From: Oleidesulfovibrio sp047973035
Lineage (GTDB): Bacteria > Desulfobacterota > Desulfovibrionia > Desulfovibrionales > Desulfovibrionaceae
Assembly (NCBI RefSeq): GCF_047973035.1
Contig: NZ_JBKEBF010000041.1
Span: 1 to 64,000, forward strand
DNA: 64,000 nucleotides
Reading direction: 5' to 3'
Made by a program: the position numbers and the translations under genes. Positions 1 through 9,284 of the stretch are shown in pieces; the stretch's first letter is position 1; each line of letters starts with the position of its first letter. Below the pieces are notes generated by a model. It searched no databases and was not told where the DNA came from. It saw only the letters and a list, made by a program, of their open reading frames with translations.

Positions 1-105
1 GCGCTTCTTCTCTCCGTAAAAAACTTGCCGCCGATACTTTGGCGCAAACACTACGTGGTATTTGCAGTTCCATTTTGTGTGGGCTAAACTCTTAGTGTCA
101 CCCAT
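1..105 (-). CDS. tnpA: IS200/IS605-family transposase TnpA, N-terminal fragment (runs off the window)
   Basis: Only the first 35 codons are inside the window. The peptide opens MGDTKSLAHTKWNCKYHVVF and continues with APKYRRQVF, the conserved start of IS200-type Y1 HUH transposases, which move single-stranded DNA. The ATG at 103-105 is preceded by a strong ribosome binding site (AAAGGAGG at 111-118). That site lies inside a long inverted repeat (112-174), as in IS200 where a leader hairpin limits transposase translation. Whether the gene is intact cannot be seen here. Confidence 0.85.
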   Translation of the reverse strand, partial: MGDTKSLAHTKWNCKYHVVFAPKYRRQVFYGEKKR

Positions 106-111
106 TGTGGC

Positions 112-174
112 CTCCTTTTGATTTGCCACCTGCAGTTGCCAGACCGCAGGGATTAGTTAGCAAATCAAAAGGAG
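112..174 (-). promoter_or_regulatory. Leader hairpin occluding the tnpA ribosome binding site
   Basis: Two perfect 15-base inverted arms lie at 112-126 and 160-174, with a 33-base loop that itself contains a short CCTGC/GCAGG stem. Read on the minus strand, the downstream arm contains the AAAGGAGG of tnpA, so folding would hide the ribosome binding site. Inference: translational self-restraint of the element, possibly also its left-end hairpin. Confidence 0.65.
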
Positions 175-210
175 TTTTACTAATATCTCTATAGCTTTAA
201 GCTTTACGGA

Positions 211-236
211 ACCCCCCGCCTAGCGGGGGGTTTTCT
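211..236 (+). terminator. Strong hairpin followed by TTTTCT
   Basis: A G+C stem CCCCCCGC/GCGGGGGG with a 3-base loop is followed by TTTTCT on the plus strand. It lies just upstream of the IS200-type gene. It could protect the element from incoming transcription, or end an unseen plus-strand transcript. Confidence 0.55.
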
Positions 237-241
237 GCATA

Positions 242-276
242 CAAAAAAGCGCCCTGTTCACAGAACAGGACGCTTT
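242..276 (-). terminator. Terminator of gltX
   Basis: The stem AAGCG-CCTGTTC pairs with GAACAGG-CGCTT around one mismatch. On the minus strand it is followed by TTTTTTGT, 28 bases after the gltX stop codon. Confidence 0.8.
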
Positions 277-303
277 ATCTTTTGGTGATAGTTGCTGTAA
301 ACG

Positions 304-1698
304 CTACAGAGCCACAGCGCGGTCAAGACGGGCAAGAGTACGCTCTTTACCCAGCAAGCCCATCACGGCGGACAGGTCCGGACCGCCCATAGCGCCGAGC
401 AGAGCCACACGCAGAGGCGGACCTACAGCCTTGAACTTCAGACCCTTGTCGGCAACATATTTCTGCAGAACCTCATGTGCGGCATGGCCGTCAAACTCTG
501 CACAGGCGGCAAAGGCTTCCCGCAGAGCGGCAAGGTGTCCGCGGCCTTCTTCGCCCAGAGCCTTTTCCACGGCCTTCTCGTCAAAGGGAAGGTCGGCGTC
601 GGCGCACAGCACAGGCTGCATGGCGGCTGCCAGTTCAATCAAATCGCGGGCGCGCTCTTTGTACATGCCTGCTGCAACAGCCAGAAAGGCTGCGCCCACG
701 CCGTCAAAGCCGGACTCAGCAAGGAAAGGACGCACCAGTTCTGCCAGTTCTGCATCAGGGGTTTTCTTGATGTACTGAGCATTGATCCACAGCAGTTTTT
801 CAGGGTCAAAACCGGCAGCGGAACGCGACAGGTTATCTGTAGAGAACTTTTCGATAAGCTCCTGCAGGCCGAAAATTTCCTGATCGCCGTACGACCAACC
901 AAGGCGGACAAGGTAGTTTACCAGCGCCTGAGGCAACAGGCCGGTCTGCTTGTAATCAATAACAGCCTTTGCGCCGTGGCGCTTGGAAAGCTTCTGACGG
1001 TCGGGTCCCAGAATCATGGGCACGTGCCCGAACTCCGGTACGGGCAGCCCCAGAGCTTCGTACAGCATGACCTGCTTGGGGGTGTTGTTCACGTGGTCGT
1101 CGCCGCGCAGCACGTGGGTAACGCCCATGGTCGCATCGTCCACCACAACGGCAAGGTTGTAGGTAGGAGAACCGTCAGCGCGGCGGATGATCATGTCGTC
1201 CAGTTCGCTGTTATCAAAAGCAATGGTGCCTTTGACCAGATCCTTGAACACGGTTTTGCCGATCAGCGGAGCCTTCAGACGCACGACCCGGCCTTCGCCG
1301 GCTTCCAGACCACGTTCGCGACAGCGGCCGTTATATTTAGGCTTCAGGCCGTTGGCGCGGGCTGTTTCACGCATGGCTTCCACTTCTTCAGGAGTACATT
1401 CACACCAGTAAGCTTTGCCCTCTTCAAGCAGCTGATCAATGTACTTGTTGTACAGATCAAAGCGCTGGCTCTGGTACACAGGTTCGCCGTCCCAGTCGAG
1501 GCCAAGCCACGACATGGAGGCCAGAATGGAATCCGTGTATTCCTGTCTGGAGCGCTCTAGGTCCGTATCCTCGATACGCAGCACAAATTCACCGCCGAAG
1601 TGACGGGCCAGCAACCAGCTGAAAATAGCGGTACGAGCACCGCCGATATGCAGATGTCCTGTCGGGCTGGGAGCAAATCGCGTTACAACCTTGCTCAT
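304..1698 (-). CDS. gltX: Glutamyl-tRNA synthetase
   Basis: A class I aminoacyl-tRNA synthetase that charges tRNA-Glu in the cytoplasm. The 464-residue length is normal for the bacterial enzyme. The HIGH-type signature reads HLHIGG (residues 15-20) inside RFAPSPTGHLHIGG, and the KMSKS-type loop reads KLSKR (236-240). Cys99, Cys101, Tyr122 and Cys126 resemble the zinc site seen in E. coli GltX. The catalytic Rossmann fold is followed by the helical anticodon-binding region. It is transcribed alone, with a terminator right behind it; about 270 bases separate it from the next minus-strand gene. Whether it also charges tRNA-Gln (with GatCAB) cannot be judged here. Confidence 0.97.
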   Translation of the reverse strand: MSKVVTRFAPSPTGHLHIGGARTAIFSWLLARHFGGEFVLRIEDTDLERSRQEYTDSILASMSWLGLDWDGEPVYQSQRFDLYNKYIDQLLEEGKAYWCECTPEEVEAMRETARANGLKPKYNGRCRERGLEAGEGRVVRLKAPLIGKTVFKDLVKGTIAFDNSELDDMIIRRADGSPTYNLAVVVDDATMGVTHVLRGDDHVNNTPKQVMLYEALGLPVPEFGHVPMILGPDRQKLSKRHGAKAVIDYKQTGLLPQALVNYLVRLGWSYGDQEIFGLQELIEKFSTDNLSRSAAGFDPEKLLWINAQYIKKTPDAELAELVRPFLAESGFDGVGAAFLAVAAGMYKERARDLIELAAAMQPVLCADADLPFDEKAVEKALGEEGRGHLAALREAFAACAEFDGHAAHEVLQKYVADKGLKFKAVGPPLRVALLGAMGGPDLSAVMGLLGKERTLARLDRAVAL

Positions 1699-1969
1699 GA
1701 TGCATCCTTACGATACGCCTTTGCAGACAAAAGCGTTGTTAACCGAAGTCAGCAAGCGTATCTCACTGCTTCGTCAGTAAATATGAAAAAACGGCGAACG
1801 CTTTGTCCGCCTGAATAATAGTACCAGCTTCGGGCTATCGCGCCCGCGCCTTTAAGTACGTGCTTACCAGTATCGTGTCAAACCACACCGGTAGCAACAG
1901 CGAAGGCACAGATTTGCTGTGCCTCCGGATTATCCTCTCATAACAGGCCACTGCGGCAGCCGCAGAATA

Positions 1970-2851
1970 CTACAGCAGAGTGACAGTATTTTTGCGTTGC
2001 CAGTCCACCGGATGATACGTCAGCTTGGCCTTACGCAAACCTTCGTCACCCAGATCCTGCTCACGGTTGATATACGTAAAGCCCTGTCCTTCGCGCTCGA
2101 CAAAAATCTGATTAATGGCCTGATACACGCCGCGGTATTCCGAACGGGCTTTTTCAAAATGTACAACCATGGTGTCGTCGGAGAGAGGCTCTCCCACAGT
2201 GTACGCCACCATTAAGCCGTCCACGTACAGCGCACCGCCGATAAGGTCCGGGATGGTATCCCAGTATTCAAGAACGCGGATAACAGCTTCATTTTCTGCC
2301 AGCAGCGACTCTGACTCTTCGCACTCGCGCGACAGGCACCACTCTTCCTGCAGTTGCAGAACGGCCTCTATGCAATCCGCAGTCATGGGGTGATACTGCC
2401 AGTCGTACTTCTTTTTAAACTGATTTACGTGATTTTTCTTTTTATGAAACGTGTTCCCGGACAGTTTAGCCAGGTCTTCCGAAAGGTACAGATAATCCCA
2501 CTGGTCGCGTGCTTCCTGCACCTCGATGCGGTCGCCCAGCGCCTGCTGCCACAGCTCTGAAAGCTGCTCCGGCACACGAATAAACTGCCTGCCAGATGTC
2601 ATCATCGGGCACTTTGACCAGTCTGCCACAGCGCTCCAGTCTCCTACCGGCGCCCAATAGCGAACGTCCGGTCTGGTCTGCCGTATCCAGAATAGATTTG
2701 GCGTCCTGCCCAGTTCAATGCCGTATTCTTGCGCCCATCCCCACAGATTGGAAAAACTGTAATCAGAAGCTCTGGACGGTGTACGTGAAAAAAACTCAAG
2801 GTACTCCGCCATCACATCCATGCTGATGGGCTTAAATTCCACTGCGCACAT
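1970..2851 (-). CDS. DUF2156 family protein (lysyltransferase-like GNAT fold)
   Basis: This 293-residue protein matches the DUF2156 family, which shares the double GNAT-like fold of the phosphatidylglycerol lysyltransferase C-terminal domain. Recognisable features are the N-terminal FKPISMDVMAEYLEFF, the central NTFHKKKNHVNQFKK basic segment, and the C-terminal INREQDLGDEGLRKAK acceptor-binding motif. There are no membrane segments, so it is probably a soluble acyl- or aminoacyl-transferase of unknown substrate. Its start overlaps the stop of the MATE exporter gene by 20 bases, so the two are probably co-transcribed. The G-rich GGGGG ahead of the ATG may act as ribosome binding site. Substrate and pathway are not evident. 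Confidence 0.8.
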   Translation of the reverse strand: MCAVEFKPISMDVMAEYLEFFSRTPSRASDYSFSNLWGWAQEYGIELGRTPNLFWIRQTRPDVRYWAPVGDWSAVADWSKCPMMTSGRQFIRVPEQLSELWQQALGDRIEVQEARDQWDYLYLSEDLAKLSGNTFHKKKNHVNQFKKKYDWQYHPMTADCIEAVLQLQEEWCLSRECEESESLLAENEAVIRVLEYWDTIPDLIGGALYVDGLMVAYTVGEPLSDDTMVVHFEKARSEYRGVYQAINQIFVEREGQGFTYINREQDLGDEGLRKAKLTYHPVDWQRKNTVTLL

Positions 2852-4325
2852 TACTTTTTACCCCCTCAAGAGACGACCCTGCAGACGCTCCCGCTGGATT
2901 ATTTCTGTTTCCGTTACGCTTGATCATACTGAACCGGCTCCAGTCGTGGTACATGAACAACCAGAACATGGTACCGGACTGGAACACCTGTGAAATCAGC
3001 ATGGCAATGAAAACGCCTTCCGAATCACCCCATACCTGATGCCCCATAACGTATGCCACGGGCAGACGCACCAGCCATGTAGCAGAGCTGTACACAATAA
3101 AGGTATACAGCGTTGCTCCGGCACCGGTCATAATACCGCCCAAAGTCATACTGGCAACAGTAAAGGGAATGGAAACAAGATTATACTTTAAATACACAGC
3201 CGCCTGCGCCTGCACAGCAGGAGCCGGCGACAGAACGGCACAAATTTCGGGCACAAAAGGCCACATGAACATGGCAACAACAGTAAGCGAGCCACAGGCC
3301 ATCAGCAGAATACGCAGACCGACCCGCTTTGCCTCGGCCTTTTGTCCTGCCCCCAGAAAATGCCCCACAAGAATGCTGGCCGTCATGTTGAATGCAAACG
3401 CCGGTAAAAACAGCAACGACTCGATGCGCATCCCCGCAGTCATACCGGCCAGCGCGTCAATACTGCCAAAAGGCAGTGAGGCCGTAATGGCAAACAAGAC
3501 CAGATAGCCAGCCTGCCACATCACCTGCATGCCCCCCGCAGGAAGCGCCACCTTTATAAGGTACGGAGCAGCACAACGTGCCCAGCGCCACGGCGCAAGC
3601 GAATCCCGCCGCAACAGCCCCTTACGCAGCAGCATGATAACGTTGAACAAGGCCCCTGCAGAAACCGAGAAAAATGTCGCCCACGCAACACCCGCGTAGC
3701 CCATTTCCGGAAAACCCCACCAGCCAAGACCAAGGCCGAAATCCGCCACGGTATTCACCAGACTGACCAACATCATACAGCCAAGCGGCACAAGCACCAT
3801 TTTGCGCGCCCGAAACACCGCATTGGTAATATTAAGCATGTAGTACATGGGCAGCACATACAGGTACACGTCGAAAAAGTATGACGTAATCGGCCGTATA
3901 CGCTCCGGCACCTGCAGCAGGTTCAGAAACGGCTCTTTAAACAAAAAGCCGCCAGCCAGCACGACCACGCCCATTACCATGCCAAGTGCCAGAACAAGCG
4001 CCACATACCGGCGCGCCCTTCTGTACAATCCGGCACCGGCCGACTGGCCAATAGCCGCCACCGAACCGTTGGCCACGGCTATGGCAACCACAAGCAGAAA
4101 AAACAGGCACTGTGTGATAATGCCCAGCGATGCCTGTACATCCTGATGAATTTTACCGGCAACCCATACGTCTACAAACCCGATGATGAAGTGAAAAAAC
4201 ATCATCACCATCTGCGGCCACGCAAGGCTGAAAATAGCAGTATCTGAACCGGAATCCGCCTGCTTCAGTGAGGAATCACTTGCCTCAGCGGCGGTATTCG
4301 CGTTTTTAGAATCTTTTAACATCAT
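2832..4325 (-). CDS. MATE family multidrug/cation efflux transporter
   Basis: An inner-membrane antiporter of the MATE (multi antimicrobial extrusion) family with about twelve hydrophobic segments in two six-helix halves. The start of helix 1 reads IFSLAWPQMVMMFFHF, typical of the family. A short charged N-terminal tail (DSKNANTAAEASDSSLKQ) precedes it. An upstream ATG at 4382 has no ribosome binding site. The ATG at 4323-4325 has AAGGCAGG a few bases upstream and is preferred, giving 497 residues. The gene leads a two-gene unit with the DUF2156 protein. The substrate is unknown; MATE proteins export organic cations or metabolites using H+ or Na+. Confidence 0.9.
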   Translation of the reverse strand: MMLKDSKNANTAAEASDSSLKQADSGSDTAIFSLAWPQMVMMFFHFIIGFVDVWVAGKIHQDVQASLGIITQCLFFLLVVAIAVANGSVAAIGQSAGAGLYRRARRYVALVLALGMVMGVVVLAGGFLFKEPFLNLLQVPERIRPITSYFFDVYLYVLPMYYMLNITNAVFRARKMVLVPLGCMMLVSLVNTVADFGLGLGWWGFPEMGYAGVAWATFFSVSAGALFNVIMLLRKGLLRRDSLAPWRWARCAAPYLIKVALPAGGMQVMWQAGYLVLFAITASLPFGSIDALAGMTAGMRIESLLFLPAFAFNMTASILVGHFLGAGQKAEAKRVGLRILLMACGSLTVVAMFMWPFVPEICAVLSPAPAVQAQAAVYLKYNLVSIPFTVASMTLGGIMTGAGATLYTFIVYSSATWLVRLPVAYVMGHQVWGDSEGVFIAMLISQVFQSGTMFWLFMYHDWSRFSMIKRNGNRNNPAGASAGSSLEGVKSNVRSGI

Positions 4326-4526
4326 CAAACCTGCCTTGCAGGGAAACGTGTGAACCTGCTGAAAATACGATATATATCGCATACAGGTTTCACTATGAAC
4401 GGGGTACTATGCATCACCTGTCAGGTCGGGTCAACGCACCTGCAGGTAACTACCGCTTGCATCACACAACTTGTCGTTATACAGAATATGTACAGAATAC
4501 GTTCATTTTTATTTCAGGAGGCGCGT

Positions 4527-4859
4527 ATGCATATTTTTAAAGACGAAAAAGAAACCAAGCGCGTCATATTCAATATTGATGCGCGCATTGCCCTGCGGCT
4601 TGAGCGTGCAAAGCGAAAAGCGCGTAAGCATGCAAGAAAGTTGAACGTAGACGAAGCCGTTGACGCGGCTCTTGCTGCATTTCTGGCCGAAGCAGAACGC
4701 AGGCTGGACACGATGGATCAGGAGCACAAGAATAGCAATTCGGATTCCGGCCCCATTATTATGGGTCCCGCTGCCAGCGACGACACTGTAACAGGCGATA
4801 CCTCGGCAGTAGCAGTGCGCCGCAGCATGGTTCCAGATCAGAAAAAAGTCGCACGCTGA
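4527..4859 (+). CDS. Small ribbon-helix-helix-like protein
   Basis: A 110-residue basic protein. The first 60 residues (KRVIFNIDARIALRLERAKR, then a LNVDEAVDAALAAFLAEAE helix) resemble a ribbon-helix-helix DNA-binding fold: one beta strand followed by two helices. The C-terminal 45 residues are polar and probably disordered. The frame is open from 4350, but only the ATG at 4527 has a strong ribosome binding site (CAGGAGG at 4515-4521), so I place the start there. It is divergent from the MATE exporter and could regulate it. The fold assignment is an inference from sequence pattern; no function is known to me. Confidence 0.6.
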   Translation: MHIFKDEKETKRVIFNIDARIALRLERAKRKARKHARKLNVDEAVDAALAAFLAEAERRLDTMDQEHKNSNSDSGPIIMGPAASDDTVTGDTSAVAVRRSMVPDQKKVAR

Positions 4860-5187
4860 AAGACAGCAGTATCCTTACAAAAAAACAAGAAGTCCCCCAT
4901 TCTGCTTGACTAGCGAGAGTCAAAGCGATATTTCCAATATATTAACGCAGTTCTATGATATAATATTTAGTTTGTTGTTGGTATATAAAATTCGCGCTGC
5001 CCCAAATATTGCACCTGACATTGCAACAATTTACTGTATTCCCTTTTTACTATTATATCGTTACCAAAATTCGTGTTTTTTTCTAAAAACGGCCTCACTA
5101 TAACACTGCACAGTCTATTTTTTGCATCAAGTGATAACAGTGGGGATTCTAATCTATTGCAGGGCCAGCCTGCCTCATTATCACACT
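4860..5187. other. A+T-rich intergenic stretch, no gene seen
   Basis: This stretch is clearly richer in A+T than the surrounding genes and holds no convincing open frame, repeat or terminator. It marks the left edge of a low-G+C stretch running to about 6.6 kb. Confidence 0.5.
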
Positions 5188-6546
5188 ATGCAAAAAACAC
5201 TCGCTACAGTACATTTCCTGCCTCTGCCGTACAAACCGTTCATCACTGCCAGTGTAGTCATTGCTGCTTGCCTCCTCTATTTCATGCATGCTGGTGATGG
5301 TTCGCTCAAGGCATGGGATGAAGCATTGACGGCAATTCGGTCATACGAAATGGCCACAAATAACTTGTTCCCAACGACGACAATGCTCGGCCAGCCAGAT
5401 TTCAATAAGCCGCCTCTTTATTACCTTCTCACCTCATTTGTCATAGATGCCATTGGAATCAACAACCTTTCTGTCCGCCTTGTATCCATTGTCATGGCTA
5501 TCCTGACCCAAATATTCATCTTCAAGATTGTATGCAACCACACAAAATGCTATTCTTTACGGTTGTTTTCCGTAACTTTACTCTTGTTCAATGCACACTG
5601 GATGGATCACGTACGAATGGGTCTTTTGGAATCTGGAGTAGCGATGAGCATGTTTTCCGCAATTTATGTTGCGGGCCACAATACGTTGAGAACAAAAATG
5701 AAACCCTTCTATATCGGGGTGTTGCTCGGCTTCGGCTGCCTTGTTAAGCAGCCGGGAGTATTGCTGGCGCTACTCCCCATTGCCTTGACCATGCGTGAAC
5801 ACAATAGGAATACATGGATTGCTTCTACTATACGTGCGGCAGCAATCGCACTCGCTATTTATTTTGCATGGCTGGGACATCAAATGTTGATGTGGGGCGA
5901 CAAGTTCTTTGACTATTACATTGATTACAATGTTATTAAAAGGTTTGGCGAAGGAATAGAAGGCCATGCCACAAAAATATCATACTATGTAGATAGACTG
6001 TTCATGAAGGCCCCTGTTACAGGAGTACTCTTTTTTATAAGCCTTCCATGGTGCTTGAGGGATTTCCTAAAAAGCAAGCGGCTCAACACTCCTTGCATAT
6101 TTCTCCTCACCTACACCATTGTATTTATCACACTGCATTTCCTTGCAAGCAAACGCGAACCATACCTTATTTCACTCTATCCATTCCTTGCGTTGGCTTT
6201 CCCCCTTAGTATTGCACGTTGTAACCTCTCGCCAAGGGTTATATCCTACATTGTCATTTTTCTTACCAGTGCCCAAATAGCCTTTTTCATCCCACGTTTT
6301 GACGTTGTCCCTGACTACTCTCGCAATGAAAAAGAAGCCTTTTCTGCTGCCAAACAGATTTCTCCTGATGTTATAGGGATAGAAGGGATGCAAGCACCTT
6401 TAGCAGCCTACTATGGCTTCACAATGCACACACGCATCACTTTAAAAAATGAATGCATCTCAAATAGCCGTAATTGCAATGCGATCATCTTTCCTAGCAA
6501 ACAGCCGCAACCAGAGGGTTTTGAAAACGCATTCAATAATTCATAA
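5188..6546 (+). CDS. GT39/ArnT-like membrane glycosyltransferase
   Basis: A polytopic membrane protein of the GT-C superfamily (dolichyl-phosphate mannosyltransferase/ArnT type), which moves sugars from polyprenyl-phosphate carriers on the outer face of the inner membrane. Evidence: an N-terminal membrane helix, then the acidic motif AWDEALTAIRSYEM in the first outer loop, then NKPPLYYLLTSF, followed by eight to ten more hydrophobic segments. The start is uncertain: the ATG at 5188 lacks a good ribosome binding site, and the frame is open to a TTG at 5122. The gene is A+T-rich compared with its neighbours and is followed by a transposase relic, both suggesting acquisition by transfer. The sugar and acceptor are unknown. 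Confidence 0.75.
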   Translation: MQKTLATVHFLPLPYKPFITASVVIAACLLYFMHAGDGSLKAWDEALTAIRSYEMATNNLFPTTTMLGQPDFNKPPLYYLLTSFVIDAIGINNLSVRLVSIVMAILTQIFIFKIVCNHTKCYSLRLFSVTLLLFNAHWMDHVRMGLLESGVAMSMFSAIYVAGHNTLRTKMKPFYIGVLLGFGCLVKQPGVLLALLPIALTMREHNRNTWIASTIRAAAIALAIYFAWLGHQMLMWGDKFFDYYIDYNVIKRFGEGIEGHATKISYYVDRLFMKAPVTGVLFFISLPWCLRDFLKSKRLNTPCIFLLTYTIVFITLHFLASKREPYLISLYPFLALAFPLSIARCNLSPRVISYIVIFLTSAQIAFFIPRFDVVPDYSRNEKEAFSAAKQISPDVIGIEGMQAPLAAYYGFTMHTRITLKNECISNSRNCNAIIFPSKQPQPEGFENAFNNS

Positions 6547-6654
6547 TTTAATGTTGCCTCCCGTAAACAGTAACATCTGCTAAGTATTAACAGCTCACCA
6601 CTGCTAACGATATTGCATCTATGCATCTAAAAAAATGTCCCTCGACACATCCTG

Positions 6655-7105
6655 TGAAGGTTTAGGGCGTCCGCCAAACCAAATTTGCGCCCGCAGATTC
6701 CAACACTGGTGCAAAGACAGGATAGCCCAAACGCATTCTGACTACCCTAGCCGCTGATCTGGCGAGAGGGTAGTTTTACCGACGCAGGCATTCACTGTTA
6801 CAAAAAAAGAGTGGAGCAGTGGACAAAAGTAAGATTTGCAGCGACGAACACTCAGGCCTCCCGCCCATGCACATGACCAGCACTTCGCCGCATGAAAAGT
6901 TCCTGATCGAATAAGCGCCCGACTCCAGATACACCAACTAGCCCCAAGCCGATTGTTGACAAAGCACACGGCAGCAATGGTTTTGATGGTCGTCTTCGTT
7001 AGGTCTGGAGAATCGAGAAAACCGTTCCACATTGTGCAAGGAGAAAACGGACAAAAATCAGGACGGGCGAAAAGAGTGGTGTAAGTTACATATCTTTTCA
7101 GGTGT
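6655..7105 (+). pseudogene. Decayed IS5-type transposase remnant
   Basis: No intact frame exists here, but pieces of an IS5-like DDE transposase can be read across shifting plus-strand frames. They are GLGRPP followed by RFQHWCKD near 6660-6720 (as in the GRPP...RFRRW start), DEHSGLPPMHMTSTSPHE near 6845-6895 (the central GLP region), and VDKAHGSNGFDGRLR near 6955-7000, then IEKTVPHCARRKRTK (the LADKAYDS...IP..RR end). Several stops and shifts separate the pieces. Neither terminal inverted repeats nor a target duplication was found. Confidence 0.55.
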
Positions 7106-7344
7106 TGTAGAATTGCAGCCGGTTGATGTTGCACTATGAGTATCATGATAAAAACTTCCTGCTTTCCTGCAACCTAGGTGTATTGACTTCCCGCATCAAG
7201 TTGTTACCGTGCCGCCCATGTACTAGTTCCTCTTGCGCCGGCAGCACAAGAGCTGCCTCATGCGCCTCTTTTTTTCTGACTATATACCACGCGCTACCTT
7301 CGTAGTGTGGTCTTTTGTTTTGTAAAAAAGAACGAGGAGCAAAC

Positions 7345-8187
7345 ATGCACCTTTCTGAATTTCCCCTTATTTCTTCCGTACCCCCTGAAGCCTCTGAACT
7401 GTGGAACGAAGGCTACAAAATTCCTTGGAACGATCCGGCCTTCAGCGAACGCATGCTGCAGGAGCACCTTTCTCAGGACCATGAACTTGCGTCACGCAGC
7501 ATCGGTACTATTCAAGGCCAGACAGACTGGCTTACGCAACATGGCGGCATTGGCGCAGAGTCATCCATTCTTGACCTCGGCTGCGGTCCCGGACTGTACG
7601 CAACGCCCCTTACCGCCAGCGGGGCATCCTATACCGGCATAGACTTCGGCCCTGCAACCATACGCTACGCGCAGGAACGGTTTGCAGTCGTCTCGAATGC
7701 CGAATTCAAGCTTGGCGACATTGTCCACACCGACTACGGCAATCACTATTCACACATTATTCAGCTGTATGGAGAGATTAATGTCTTTTCAGAAAATGAA
7801 TGCCGGACAATTTTTGCCAAGGCACACGAGGCCCTGCAATCCGGCGGGACATTCTATGTAGAGATTCAGACAGAAGAATCCGTCCGGGCTTCTGTCCCTG
7901 CATGCAGCTGGTACAGTGCAGAACAAGGACTTTTTATGCCCGCGCCCCACATCTGCTTATCACAGAGTTTCTGGTACGAAACAGAAATGACGGCGCTTCA
8001 GCTGTTTCACATCATTGATACAAATTCCGGTGAGGTGACTACATATAAAAGCACTACCCGCGCATGGCCGGAGGCAACGATCATCTCATTGCTGAAGAAC
8101 GCTGGTTTTACTCAAATCACACTGCACCCGCATTGGCCCTCTGGCAATCCGGCACTTCAACTTTTTTCAGCCCGCCGTCCTGCCTAG
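7345..8187 (+). CDS. Class I SAM-dependent methyltransferase
   Basis: A 280-residue cytoplasmic methyltransferase. Motif I reads ILDLGCGPGLYATPL and the acidic loop reads YTGIDFG, followed by FKLGDIVHTDYG, typical of a Rossmann-type SAM-binding core. The N-terminal WNEGYKIPWNDPAFSERML helix and the C-terminal beta-rich end resemble small-molecule methyltransferases of the Methyltransf_11/25 type. The ATG at 7345 is preceded by GAGGAG (7334-7339), so this start is preferred over the upstream in-frame codon at 7315. It stands alone between a transposase relic and its own terminator. The substrate is not evident. Confidence 0.85.
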   Translation: MHLSEFPLISSVPPEASELWNEGYKIPWNDPAFSERMLQEHLSQDHELASRSIGTIQGQTDWLTQHGGIGAESSILDLGCGPGLYATPLTASGASYTGIDFGPATIRYAQERFAVVSNAEFKLGDIVHTDYGNHYSHIIQLYGEINVFSENECRTIFAKAHEALQSGGTFYVEIQTEESVRASVPACSWYSAEQGLFMPAPHICLSQSFWYETEMTALQLFHIIDTNSGEVTTYKSTTRAWPEATIISLLKNAGFTQITLHPHWPSGNPALQLFSARRPA

Positions 8188-8218
8188 CACAATCCGCACC
8201 CTTACCAAACGAAAAAAC

Positions 8219-8245
8219 AAAGGCCCGATACACCCGGGCCTTTTT
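8219..8245 (+). terminator. Terminator of the methyltransferase gene
   Basis: A perfect 9-base stem AAAGGCCCG/CGGGCCTTT with a short loop is followed by a T run, 32 bases after the methyltransferase stop. Confidence 0.85.
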
Positions 8246-8357
8246 ACTTAGTAAATTAACGTAGCTAAAGTTTATGACAGCGCGCCTTGCCCCCTTGCCT
8301 CACAGGATCGGACAATGCCCATTAGACTATATGCCGCACCCGCCTTTATCGTCTGAA

Positions 8358-9284
8358 TTAAGGTTCAGACGGAATCACATCTGTCCACGTCGCATATTCC
8401 GGCACTATGAAGCCTGCATAAACAAAAGCCTGCCGGATTTGATCTACCGGTTTCTGGCGCATGTCGGTAATATATCCGTTCAGAACATCTACCAGCGATT
8501 TGTAATGCGGGGAAACTGCAAACATTCTTTCTCCGACAAAGCTCGCCTTTACGCCAGGAATACGTATCAGCCTGCCACCGATTCTGGTCACCAGTTGCTC
8601 GCCCAGATAGGAAAAAGTAAAATCTGCTCTCCCCTCTTCAATGACTTTTGCAATCAGGTCCCGCGTGGCTACCAGCATAATCTTTTTGGCCCAAGCGCTT
8701 CCATGGTGCGGATATCGCCAAGCCAGCTCTGCACCACGACACCTGCTAACTTTGTAAAGTCTGTTCTGCTGCATGACGTTAGGATGTCCGTACGATTTTC
8801 TGTTGTAAACAGGCCAACCTCAAACTCACCCTGCCGGATACAGGCACCGTCCGCAGCAGCTCAGGATTTTTATCCAATGCAATATCAACAAAAGAATTTC
8901 CCAAAACAGCCACTTCGCCTTTACGAAGCATTTCCCGCCCGCGAACAGTATTCGGAAAAGGTACAAGGCGCAGGGAGTCTGCAGCTCCACTGGAGAATAT
9001 CGCATTACACAATACAACAAGATCCATGGATATCCTTTGGATTTTCTCCAGCTTGGGTGCATCAAGCTGCGGGCACAAATCCGCTGACAGAGTATCCGTC
9101 AGCCCTTCCTCAAATCCCAATCCAAGCCGCTATTTTTATTATTAAAATGTACCCCGACCGTAAGACTTCCGGCGTTGCTAAACGCTGGAAGCATAGTCAC
9201 CAAAAGCAGTACAATAAAAATACGCACATATTCACCATCGCTTAGCCAACCAATAAGCAAGCATTTAATGATGTTACACGGCAA
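8358..9284 (-). pseudogene. Periplasmic solute-binding protein (SBP_bac_3-like), frameshifted
   Basis: One protein can be followed through three minus-strand frames. A signal-peptide-like start ending FSNAGSLTVGVHF lies near 9120-9230. It shifts near 9115 into LGFEEGLTDTLSADLCPQLD through NTVRGREMLRKGEVAVLGNS. It shifts again near 8830 into EFEVGLFTTENRTDILT and KLAGVVVQSWLGDIRTMEAL, and a third time near 8695 into AWAKKIMLVATRDL through YATWTDVIPSEP and the stop. The order of elements fits an amino-acid or polar-solute binding protein, as found in ABC transporters or as a chemoreceptor ligand carrier. Three independent shifts argue for decay over a single sequencing error. The adjacent chemoreceptor could once have used it. 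Confidence 0.65.
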
